From the NCBI GenBank assembly GCA_902766805.1, contig CACXFF010000051.1:1-5459 (forward strand): DNA of 5,459 nucleotides, written 5' to 3'. Below are positions 1 through 5,280 of the stretch, piece after piece. The stretch's first letter is position 1, and each line of letters starts with the position of its first letter. Source of the DNA: an uncultured Coriobacteriaceae bacterium. Lineage in GTDB: Bacteria; Actinomycetota; Coriobacteriia; Coriobacteriales; Atopobiaceae. The translations under genes were made by a program, and so were the position numbers. The notes beneath the pieces were generated by a model. The model was given only the letters and a program-made list of their open reading frames with translations. It was not told where the DNA came from and did no database searches.

Positions 1-2734
1 AGGCGTCAAGCGCCTCCGCGCTCATCGGGCGCGAGCCACGGGCCAGCTTGTGGGAGAGCTCGCGCAGGGTCAGGCCCGCCTCGTCCGGAGCGATCCAGTC
101 CGGCTTACAGTGGGCGCGAACCACGGCGTCGGTGTCTGGGGCCGCGAGCAGGTCGCCGATGGGCCAGTCCACGCTCGGCACACGTCGCAGCGGCGCTGTC
201 GTCTCGTACTCGACGGCGTAGCTTCCCGCGCCGAGCTCCCGCCCGCCCAAGGCCTCGTAGGCAGCCTCGTCGGCCAAGGGCAGCGTGACCTGCGCTTCGC
301 AGCCGAAGGGCACCGTGAGCTCCACGCGCAGGTGCGTCTCATCCACGCAACGCCAGGCCACGCGCCAGGTGCCCGCCGAGCTCGTGCGCTCGCAGCTCAG
401 GTGGCCCAAGCGCCAGCTGGGAAGCGGTGCCACCAACGCCTTGCGGAAGCCTGGCGCGTCGGCGCTCGGCCGCAGGCCCGCAGCGTAGGCAAAGAGCCAC
501 TCAGTGATCGAGCCATAGGAGTAGTGGTTCATCGAGTTCATGCCAATGCCCGTGATGCGACCGTCGTCATCGAGCGAGTTCCAGCGCTCCCAGACGGTGG
601 TGGCGCCCAGCTTGATCTCGCGCAGCCAGCCGGGATAGCCCTCGAAGAGCAGCAGGTCGTAGGCTTTGGAGGGCATGCCCGCCTCACACAGCGCGCGGGG
701 CAGGAAATTGGTCCCGACAAAGCCCGTCACGAGCTTGTTGCCGTTGCGCGCCAGAGCGCGGTCAAGGGCGAACGCGGAGAACGCGGGGTCACCGAAGCCA
801 AAGGCGAGGCACAGGGCATAGGCGGTTTGGGTGGTCACCGCACAGCGCCCGTTGGGCGAGAAGTACTCTGCACGGATGTAGTCCGCCACGCGTCCGGCCA
901 TCGCCTCGTAGGCCTGGACGTCGTCGTCGAAGCCGAGCACGCGCGCCGCGGCAGCGACCTCGCAGGCGCTGCGCCACCAGTACAGGTAGGCGATGAAGTC
1001 GGGGTCGGTCGCACCGGTGCGGTCGTTCTCCGGGGCGTCCAAGGCGAGCCAGTCGCCCAACTGGTGCAGGCCGCCCCACAGGTGCTTCTCGCCCTCGTCG
1101 GTGCGCTCCACGTAGTCCACCCAGCCCTTCATGGCGTGGTAGTGTTCCGCGAGCACCGACGCATCACCGCTGAAGAGGTAGCTCTGCCAGGGAATGAAGC
1201 AGGTCGCGTCGCCCCACACCGCGCAGGCGGGACCCTGAAGCATGAACGCCGGGGCCACGAGCGGAGCCGCGCCATCGTACTTGGCCGCCTCGGCCGCCAT
1301 GTCGTGAGCGAACTTGCGGTAGAAGGGCAGCTGGTCGGCCAGGTAGAGGGCCGTCGGCGCGAACACCTGGGCGTCGCCGGTCCAGCCCATGCGCTCGTCA
1401 CGCTGCGGACAGTCGGTGGGCGTGTCAACGAAGTTGCTCTTCATGCCCCAGCGCGTGTTTTCCACCAGGCGATTGACTAGCGCGTGGCCGGTCGTGAGCG
1501 TACCGGCCTCCTCGAAGCTCGAGTACAGCGCGACGCCCTCGAAATCGGACGGGTCGAAGGACGTGAGCCCGTCGATCTGCACGTAGCGATAGCCATAGTA
1601 GGTGAAGCGCGGTTCCAGCAGATGCGGCTCGCCGTCACTTACGTACACGAACTCCTGCTTGGCGGATCGCAAGTTGTCATTGTAGAACTCACCGTCCTGG
1701 ATAAGCTCGCCCAAGCGCACGCGCAGCGTGGTGCCAGCCGGCTCGTGCACGCGCAGGCGGAAGGTTCCCGCGAACTCCTGGCCCAAGTCCAGCACCGTGG
1801 CGCCCGACGGGACGGGCACGAGCGTCGACGAGAAGGTCTCGTGGGCGCGCACCGGCAGCGAAAGGCGGTCGCCGAGCCTGGCCGTGGCTGCCTGGGCCTG
1901 GGCCGCGTCCAGGAGCTGTGCGGGCTGCGGCTCGACGGGCGCGAGCAGGTCGTCTACCTGCATGCCGTCGTAGATGTTGGACGCGACGATGTTGGAGCGG
2001 GTGAGCGTCCAGCCCTCGCCCGTGGCGAAGACCTCGTGGCTGCCGTCGGCATAGCTCACGTGCAGCTCGGCGATCAGGCGCCAGTCCGAGCCATAGAAGC
2101 CGCGGTCCTCGGGAATGAAGCCAAAGCGGCCTTTCCACCAGCCGTTGCCCATGAGGAAGGACAGCGTGGCGTGGGCGCGCGCGGCTCGGAGCTGCTCGGT
2201 CACGTCGTAGGTCTGCACCTGCAGCCACTGGTCGTAGGCGTTGGTGCCCGGTGCGAGGTACTCGTCGCCCACGCGCTGCCCGTCGATGCTCGCGTCGTAC
2301 AGGCCCAGGCCGCAGGCGTAGAGGCGGGCCTGAGCGACCGGCGCGGACAGCGCGACATCGCAGGAGAAGACCGGGTGACGTGGGCTGTCGGCACCGGCGC
2401 AGCTCAGCCACTGGGCCTCCCAGGGTTCATCCATCTTGCCGGTCTCGAACCAAGCCTCGGGCGACGTCGCCAGCTCGTCGGCATCGCTGCGGACTGAGAC
2501 GGTCCAGGCGTAGCGGGTGCGCGGCGCGAGGGGCAGGTCGAGCTGCGTCGCCAGGGAGTCGAGATCAGCCCAACCCGTGTCTGCGACCGTGGCCCCGTCG
2601 CAGGTCACCACGAGGCGAGACGCCGTGGCGCACGTGCCCCGCCCAGCTTCCACCACCCAGGAGAATGTGGTGGTCGAAAGACGAAAACCCAACGGATTCT
2701 CAAGGTGGTTGACGCGCATCCTCGTGATGTTCAT
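1..2734 (-). CDS. Alpha-L-rhamnosidase, glycoside hydrolase family 78 (3' end outside window)
   Basis: Family 78 enzymes hydrolyse terminal alpha-L-rhamnose from plant glycosides and rhamnose-containing polysaccharides with inversion. The frame is open from ATG at 2734 to the window edge (911 residues); family members are usually about 900-1000 residues, so little is missing. The N-terminus reads MRVNHLENPLGF, a typical start of this family, with no signal peptide, so a cytoplasmic enzyme acting on imported small glycosides is likely. Visible in order: N-terminal beta domains (about 1-270, with LYACGLGLYDASIDG near 136 and GNGWWKGRFGF near 195), a middle beta domain (about 280-385, with YGYRYVQIDG near 379), the (alpha/alpha)6 barrel with DCPQRDERMGWTGDA at 441-455, WERW around E716 and MNSMNHYSYGS at 732-742, then a C-terminal beta domain. 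E447 (or the adjacent D446) is the expected general acid and E716 the expected general base, by family analogy. The start is set by AAGGAG six bases upstream. A promoter and operator precede it. Confidence 0.93.
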   Translation of the reverse strand, partial: MNITRMRVNHLENPLGFRLSTTTFSWVVEAGRGTCATASRLVVTCDGATVADTGWADLDSLATQLDLPLAPRTRYAWTVSVRSDADELATSPEAWFETGKMDEPWEAQWLSCAGADSPRHPVFSCDVALSAPVAQARLYACGLGLYDASIDGQRVGDEYLAPGTNAYDQWLQVQTYDVTEQLRAARAHATLSFLMGNGWWKGRFGFIPEDRGFYGSDWRLIAELHVSYADGSHEVFATGEGWTLTRSNIVASNIYDGMQVDDLLAPVEPQPAQLLDAAQAQAATARLGDRLSLPVRAHETFSSTLVPVPSGATVLDLGQEFAGTFRLRVHEPAGTTLRVRLGELIQDGEFYNDNLRSAKQEFVYVSDGEPHLLEPRFTYYGYRYVQIDGLTSFDPSDFEGVALYSSFEEAGTLTTGHALVNRLVENTRWGMKSNFVDTPTDCPQRDERMGWTGDAQVFAPTALYLADQLPFYRKFAHDMAAEAAKYDGAAPLVAPAFMLQGPACAVWGDATCFIPWQSYLFSGDASVLAEHYHAMKGWVDYVERTDEGEKHLWGGLHQLGDWLALDAPENDRTGATDPDFIAYLYWWRSACEVAAAARVLGFDDDVQAYEAMAGRVADYIRAEYFSPNGRCAVTTQTAYALCLAFGFGDPAFSAFALDRALARNGNKLVTGFVGTNFLPRALCEAGMPSKAYDLLLFEGYPGWLREIKLGATTVWERWNSLDDDGRITGIGMNSMNHYSYGSITEWLFAYAAGLRPSADAPGFRKALVAPLPSWRLGHLSCERTSSAGTWRVAWRCVDETHLRVELTVPFGCEAQVTLPLADEAAYEALGGRELGAGSYAVEYETTAPLRRVPSVDWPIGDLLAAPDTDAVVRAHCKPDWIAPDEAGLTLRELSHKLARGSRPMSAEALDA

Positions 2735-2740
2735 TGGCTG

Positions 2741-2746
2741 CTCCTT
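2741..2746 (-). promoter_or_regulatory. Ribosome binding site of the rhamnosidase gene
   Basis: On the minus strand AAGGAG lies six bases before the ATG at 2734. It fixes this start over the in-frame ATG five codons further in, which has no comparable site. Confidence 0.8.
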
Positions 2747-2763
2747 CTGTGTTGTACCTCGCA

Positions 2764-2775
2764 TTAACCGTTTTA
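2764..2775. promoter_or_regulatory. Predicted LacI-family operator O1 (rhamnosidase promoter)
   Basis: TTAACCGTTTTA is an imperfect palindrome with the central CG that LacI-family proteins favour because a hinge leucine intercalates there. It differs by two bases from the consensus TTAACCGTTTAA shared with three sites around the repressor gene. It overlaps the predicted -10 and start point of the rhamnosidase promoter, a classic repressing position. Confidence 0.65.
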
Positions 2776-2801
2776 TACAGCAGCGGGGTCTTGGCTGAGA
2801 A
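2772..2801 (-). promoter_or_regulatory. Predicted sigma-70-type promoter of the rhamnosidase gene
   Basis: Reading the minus strand, TTCTCA (2801-2796, four of six matches to the -35 consensus) is followed after 18 bases by TATAAA (2777-2772, five of six matches to the -10 consensus). Transcription would start near 2765, giving a leader of about 30 bases before the ATG at 2734. The LacI-type operator at 2764-2775 covers the end of the -10 and the start point. The boxes are seen in the sequence; their use as a promoter is inferred. Confidence 0.55.
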
Positions 2802-2829
2802 GCAGCTCGGAGGGAGGGTGATTGATTTT

Positions 2830-2851
2830 GGAAACTTTTCGGCAGGTTCGG
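2830..2851. repeat. Decayed solitary copy resembling the 42-bp repeat core
   Basis: On the minus strand this stretch contains GAACCT, then CGAAAAG, then TTTCC, in the same order as the cores at 3052-3085 and 3220-3253 (GAACCT or GGACCT, CGAAAAG, TTTTCC). A three-base CCG is missing between the last two blocks. One minus frame translates to FRTCRKVSK, close to FRTTLKVRK in the array. It looks like an eroded member stranded about 150 bp from the array, though a chance match over such a short stretch cannot be excluded. Confidence 0.4.
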
Positions 2852-2871
2852 AACAATGAAGTCAACGTCTC

Positions 2872-2973
2872 CGCTCCGGGCGCAGCGCTTCGAGTGCAGC
2901 GCTTCGGGCAAAGCCGCTTCAGGCGTCCCCGCTTCGGGCGCAGCCGCTCCGGGCGCAGCGCTTTGGGCGCGCG
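2872..2973. repeat. Seven tandem 14-15-bp GC-rich units
   Basis: Contiguous units begin at 2872, 2886, 2900, 2915, 2930, 2945 and 2959, each a variant of CGCTTCGGGCGCAG with an optional final C. Units are 14, 14, 15, 15, 15, 14 and 15 bp, so the length is not strictly kept. The sequence is unrelated to the 42-bp array nearby. The mix of lengths and point differences suggests slippage or unequal exchange. No coding function is supported. Confidence 0.8.
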
Positions 2974-3001
2974 AAGTCCTTGACCCCCACCATTGTCCAC
3001 C

Positions 3002-3295
3002 GCGACCTTGGTACGGAACACGGGATTACGTGGCTTCCGTACCTTGAGCGTGGTACGGAAAACGGCTTTTCGAAGGTCCCGTACCCTGGGCGTGGTACGG
3101 CACATGGCTTTCCGATGGTCCCGTACCCTGGGCGTGGTACGGCACATGGCTTTCCGATGGTCCCGTACCGCAGGCCTGGTACGGAAAACGGCTTTTCGAA
3201 GCTTCCGTACCGCAGGCCTGGTACGGAAAACGGCTTTTCGAAGGTTCCGTCCAACGGGACTGGTACGCTACAGGGCTTTCCAAGGTTCCGGCCCT
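3002..3295. repeat. Array of seven 42-bp tandem hairpin units
   Basis: Seven units of exactly 42 bp start at 3002, 3044, 3086, 3128, 3170, 3212 and 3254. Each is an 8-base linker plus a 34-base core. The core is flanked by arms GGTACGG and CCGTACC, intact in the first five units and degraded in the last two. Linkers travel with their core: units 3 and 4 are identical over all 42 bp (linker CTGGGCGT), and units 5 and 6 are near-identical (linker GCAGGCCT). Inside the core, inner stems differ between units but remain self-complementary, for example CACG/CGTG in unit 1 and GCTT-TTCG-AAGC in unit 5. The array ends nine bases from the repressor stop codon, so it would be transcribed as that gene's 3' trailer. 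There are no variable spacers, so it is not a CRISPR array. Confidence 0.9.
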
Positions 3296-3304
3296 CGGGC
3301 GTCC

Positions 3305-4327
3305 CTACTCGCCCAACGTGGTGGCGCGCTCGACGATCTCGTGCGGCACGACGATGCGCTGGCTGGGCGTCTGTCCGCCATCCAACAGCGCGAGCAGCGC
3401 CTCGACCCCCTGACGCGCCAGCTCGCCCGTATGACGCCGCACCGTGGAGATCGCCGGCGTGGACACGCGCGAGTAGATGGAGTCGTCCATGCCAATCACC
3501 CGCACCGCGCTTCCCACATCAACGCCCCGCGCCTTGAGCGCATTCACCACGCCCAAGGCCACGCGGTCGCCCAGCGCCACCACGCCGTCAAACGTGTGGC
3601 CCGCGTCCAGGCACGCGTCCACGAGCTCGCCGGCCTCCACTAGGCTCGGTTGGCGGTGCGGACCCTCCAGCACGAGCTCAGGATCACAGGCAAGCCCAAG
3701 CTCCCTCAAGCAGCTGCGATAGCCCTGTGCCTGGTCAGGCTCGCCGCCGTGGTAGAGCGACGCCGACACGCTCACGAGCGCGATGCGAGCGCAGCCGCGG
3801 GCGACCAGGGTACGCGTCATGTCGTAGCCCATCGCCGGCATGTCGTTGCCAACCCACACCTCACGCCGCATGCCCAAGCTGCCGCGGTGGTCGATGTGCA
3901 CCACGGGAAGATCGGCCGCGAGCGTGGGAGCCTCAGGCGTCACGCCACCGATGCACACGAAGCCATCCACCTGCTTGGACACGAGGTCGCGCACGTAGGC
4001 GTCCTCGCGCTCGGCATCACCGGCCGTGTTGCAGATGTACGACGTGTAGCCCGCCGCGCGCAACAGCCCCTCGGCCTTGAGCACAAGCGTGGAGAAGAAG
4101 TCGTTAGAGACGTCGGGCGTGAGGATGGCCACCGATTTGGTGGACGCCTCACGCAGGCTCTTGGCGGCGAAATTGGCCACATAGCCCTGCTCGCGCGCGA
4201 TGCGCAGCACCAGGTCGCGCGTCTTGTCCGAGAAGCTGCCCTTGTTGTTGAGCACGTTGGACACCGTGGCGGTGCTCACGCCCGCAAGCTGGGCGATGTC
4301 GTAGATGGAAACCGAGCGTCTGGCCAT
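3305..4327 (-). CDS. LacI-family transcriptional regulator
   Basis: A complete 340-residue repressor, the normal length for the family. The N-terminal helix-turn-helix is at about residues 7-28 (SIYDIAQLAGVSTATVSNVL), followed by the hinge with L58 in AAKSLREAS, the position that intercalates into a central CG step of the operator. Residues from about 65 onward form the periplasmic-binding-protein-like ligand and dimer domain, with SVAILTPDVSNDFFSTLV, the VVALGDRVALGVV stretch and GMDDSIYSRVSTPAISTV near 279-297. The start is supported by GGGGAGGA just upstream. It is divergent from the epimerase gene across a control region containing three matching palindromes, and a fourth lies before the rhamnosidase, so these are its likely targets, including itself. 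The ligand cannot be read from sequence; a sugar or sugar phosphate of this pathway is inferred. Confidence 0.95.
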   Translation of the reverse strand: MARRSVSIYDIAQLAGVSTATVSNVLNNKGSFSDKTRDLVLRIAREQGYVANFAAKSLREASTKSVAILTPDVSNDFFSTLVLKAEGLLRAAGYTSYICNTAGDAEREDAYVRDLVSKQVDGFVCIGGVTPEAPTLAADLPVVHIDHRGSLGMRREVWVGNDMPAMGYDMTRTLVARGCARIALVSVSASLYHGGEPDQAQGYRSCLRELGLACDPELVLEGPHRQPSLVEAGELVDACLDAGHTFDGVVALGDRVALGVVNALKARGVDVGSAVRVIGMDDSIYSRVSTPAISTVRRHTGELARQGVEALLALLDGGQTPSQRIVVPHEIVERATTLGE

Positions 4328-4330
4328 GAA

Positions 4331-4338
4331 TCCTCCCC
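4331..4338 (-). promoter_or_regulatory. Ribosome binding site of the repressor gene
   Basis: On the minus strand GGGGAGGA lies three bases before the ATG at 4327, with the GGAGG core four to five bases away. It supports the chosen start. Confidence 0.75.
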
Positions 4339-4344
4339 GTGAGT

Positions 4345-4357
4345 CCCGCAGGGCGGG
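4345..4357. other. Small all-GC hairpin in the repressor 5' leader
   Basis: CCCGC and GCGGG flank a three-base loop. In the repressor transcript the hairpin would sit between the predicted start point (about 4369) and the ribosome binding site, ending about seven bases before it. It may influence translation; it is short and could be incidental in DNA this GC-rich. Confidence 0.35.
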
Positions 4358-4375
4358 CGTTCGTCAGTGGACGCC

Positions 4376-4381
4376 ATTATA
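4376..4381 (-). promoter_or_regulatory. Predicted -10 box of the repressor promoter
   Basis: The minus strand reads a perfect TATAAT at 4381-4376, striking in such GC-rich DNA. No good -35 hexamer sits at standard spacing; that position (about 4398-4404) is occupied by operator O2. Transcription would start near 4369, about 42 bases before the ATG at 4327. Confidence 0.6.
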
Positions 4382-4395
4382 GCGCGCTCGTGAGG

Positions 4396-4407
4396 TTAAC
4401 CGATTAT
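4396..4407. promoter_or_regulatory. Predicted LacI-family operator O2 (autoregulation)
   Basis: TTAACCGATTAT keeps the TTAACCG half of the shared motif and a weaker right half. It covers the -35 region of the repressor's own promoter, which points to autorepression. It is the least conserved of the four sites. Confidence 0.5.
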
Positions 4408-4428
4408 GTAGACCCCGTGGAGGGCAAC

Positions 4429-4440
4429 TTAACCGTTTAA
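4429..4440. promoter_or_regulatory. Predicted LacI-family operator O3 (epimerase promoter, upstream)
   Basis: TTAACCGTTTAA is the best copy of the motif, with halves TTAACC and GTTTAA matching as an inverted repeat at five of six positions. Its centre is 33 bp from O2 and 45 bp from O4. It covers the -35 area of the epimerase promoter. Confidence 0.7.
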
Positions 4441-4456
4441 TCCGCCCCAGGCAGCA

Positions 4457-4465
4457 TGCTATCCT
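4457..4465 (+). promoter_or_regulatory. Predicted extended -10 promoter of the epimerase operon
   Basis: TGCTATCCT fits an extended -10 (TGn followed by TATCCT, four of six matches). No strong -35 is present at 16-18 bases upstream, which is typical of extended -10 promoters. Transcription would start near 4472, so operator O3 lies at roughly -43 to -32 and O4 at about +2 to +13. Confidence 0.5.
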
Positions 4466-4473
4466 CGCCTCAG

Positions 4474-4485
4474 TTAAACGGTTCA
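4474..4485. promoter_or_regulatory. Predicted LacI-family operator O4 (epimerase promoter, downstream)
   Basis: TTAAACGGTTCA reads TGAACCGTTTAA on the minus strand, one mismatch from the consensus of the other sites. It lies just downstream of the predicted start point and 18 bases before the epimerase ATG, where bound repressor would block initiation. Confidence 0.68.
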
Positions 4486-4491
4486 CTTACG

Positions 4492-4497
4492 AAAGGA
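4492..4497 (+). promoter_or_regulatory. Ribosome binding site of the epimerase gene
   Basis: AAAGGA ends five bases before the ATG at 4503 and supports that start over the internal ATGs at codons 12 and 13, which would lose the first barrel strand. Confidence 0.7.
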
Positions 4498-4502
4498 ACG
4501 AC

Positions 4503-5165
4503 ATGGACCCCCACGCCAAGCTCCTCCTCCCCTCGATGATGTGCGCCGATTTCAGCCACCTGTCCGACGAGGTCAACGACCTCGAGCTCGCAGGCGCAGA
4601 CGGCTTCCACCTAGACCTGATGGACGGGACCTTCGTGCCCAACTACGGCATGGGCCTGCAGGACATGGCGTGGATATGCGCGCATGCCAACGTCCCCTGC
4701 GACGTGCACATGATGGTGGAACAGCCCGGTCGCTACGTGCGCCTGTTCACCGAGCTAGGCGCCCGCGTGATCTACGTGCACCCCGAGGCAGATCCGCACG
4801 TGGCCCGCACCCTGGCCGCCATCCGCGATGCAGGCGCCAAGGCGGGCATCGCCATCAACCCGGGCACGAGCTTCGCCGCCGTGGAGCCGGTGCTGCCCCT
4901 GTGCGACTACGTGCTCGTGATGACCGTGAACCCGGGCTTTGCCGGCCAGACCTGGCTGGACTTCGTCACGCCCAAGATTCGTCAGCTTGTCGCCGCAAGC
5001 CACGAGGGCGTCAACGACTACGAGGTCGTGGTGGACGGCAACTGCAGTCCCGAACGCGTCGCGCAAGCCAGCGAGATGGGCGTGAAGGGCTTCGTGCTAG
5101 GCACCGCGGGACTCTTTGGCCACGGCCCGTACGCCCAGAGCATGGAGGCGCTCCGCAACCTGTAG
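4503..5165 (+). CDS. Ribulose-phosphate 3-epimerase family protein, AlsE-like (probable D-allulose-6-phosphate 3-epimerase)
   Basis: A 220-residue TIM-barrel enzyme, the usual length. The family inverts carbon 3 of ketose phosphates using two aspartates and a metal ion. Visible: LPSMMCADF at 9-17, HLDLMDGTFVPN at 36-47 (H36 metal ligand, D38 catalytic), CDVHMMV at 66-72 (H69 ligand), VMTVNPGFAGQ at 139-149, VDGNC at 177-181 (D178 catalytic) and GTAGLF at 200-205. Ordinary Rpe proteins usually read MSVNPGFGGQ and VDGG; the forms here match E. coli AlsE as I recall it (MTVDPGFAGQ, VDGSC, GTSGLF), which converts allulose-6-phosphate to fructose-6-phosphate. The partial isomerase gene downstream supports a sugar-phosphate route. 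AAAGGA lies five bases before the ATG. Three operators lie upstream. The family is certain; the substrate is inferred, and ribulose-5-phosphate remains possible. Confidence 0.92.
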   Translation: MDPHAKLLLPSMMCADFSHLSDEVNDLELAGADGFHLDLMDGTFVPNYGMGLQDMAWICAHANVPCDVHMMVEQPGRYVRLFTELGARVIYVHPEADPHVARTLAAIRDAGAKAGIAINPGTSFAAVEPVLPLCDYVLVMTVNPGFAGQTWLDFVTPKIRQLVAASHEGVNDYEVVVDGNCSPERVAQASEMGVKGFVLGTAGLFGHGPYAQSMEALRNL

Positions 5166-5267
5166 GCGCCGCGACGCCCCTACGCACCCGACCAACGCCC
5201 GAACACTGGGCAACGACTGACAACAGCACCTTTGGGATCCGCGCCTCCGCCCGCGCTCCCTCACGAG

Positions 5268-5273
5268 AAAGGA
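5268..5273 (+). promoter_or_regulatory. Ribosome binding site of the isomerase gene
   Basis: AAAGGA ends seven bases before the ATG at 5281. The 115-bp gap from the epimerase stop holds no hairpin-plus-T-run terminator and no clear promoter or operator, so cotranscription with the epimerase is likely. Confidence 0.7.
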
Positions 5274-5280
5274 CCCTACC

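Larger units (their letters stand above)
2735..3304. other. 570-bp intergenic region between repressor and rhamnosidase genes
   Basis: No convincing gene is present. The stretch holds the rhamnosidase leader, promoter and operator (2735-2801), one decayed hairpin-repeat relic (2830-2851), a GC-rich short tandem tract (2872-2973) and the 42-bp hairpin array (3002-3295). Open frames here exist on both strands and in nearly all phases, which is what a stop-poor repeat with a period divisible by three produces. No hairpin followed by a T-run was found on the minus strand, so no standard terminator for the repressor gene is visible. Confidence 0.7.

Noticed and set aside
50..2497. Long plus-strand open frames (50-1480 and 1484-2497)
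   Set aside because: They lie antisense to the rhamnosidase, whose minus-strand frame carries all family motifs. Long antisense frames are expected in GC-rich coding DNA.
3002..3295. CRISPR array
   Set aside because: Units are contiguous and alike along their whole length, with only 8-base linkers that duplicate together with the core. There are no unique spacers and no cas genes.
3291..3300. Rho-independent terminator after the repressor gene
   Set aside because: GCCC-TC-GGGC is only a 4-bp stem with a 2-base loop and no T-run follows on the minus strand.
2980..3643. Open frames on both strands across the repeat array, encoding 14-residue periodic peptides
   Set aside because: The 42-bp period is divisible by three and the unit has few stops, so most phases are open at once. 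No frame has a convincing ribosome binding site or domain, and the plus-strand ones run antisense into the repressor gene.
4755..5066. Minus-strand open frame inside the epimerase gene
   Set aside because: It is antisense to a complete, motif-rich epimerase and has no ribosome binding site or recognisable domain.
5166..5280. Separate promoter or operator for the isomerase gene
   Set aside because: No copy of the TTAACCGTTTAA motif and no paired -35/-10 boxes are visible in this gap; only the ribosome binding site stands out.
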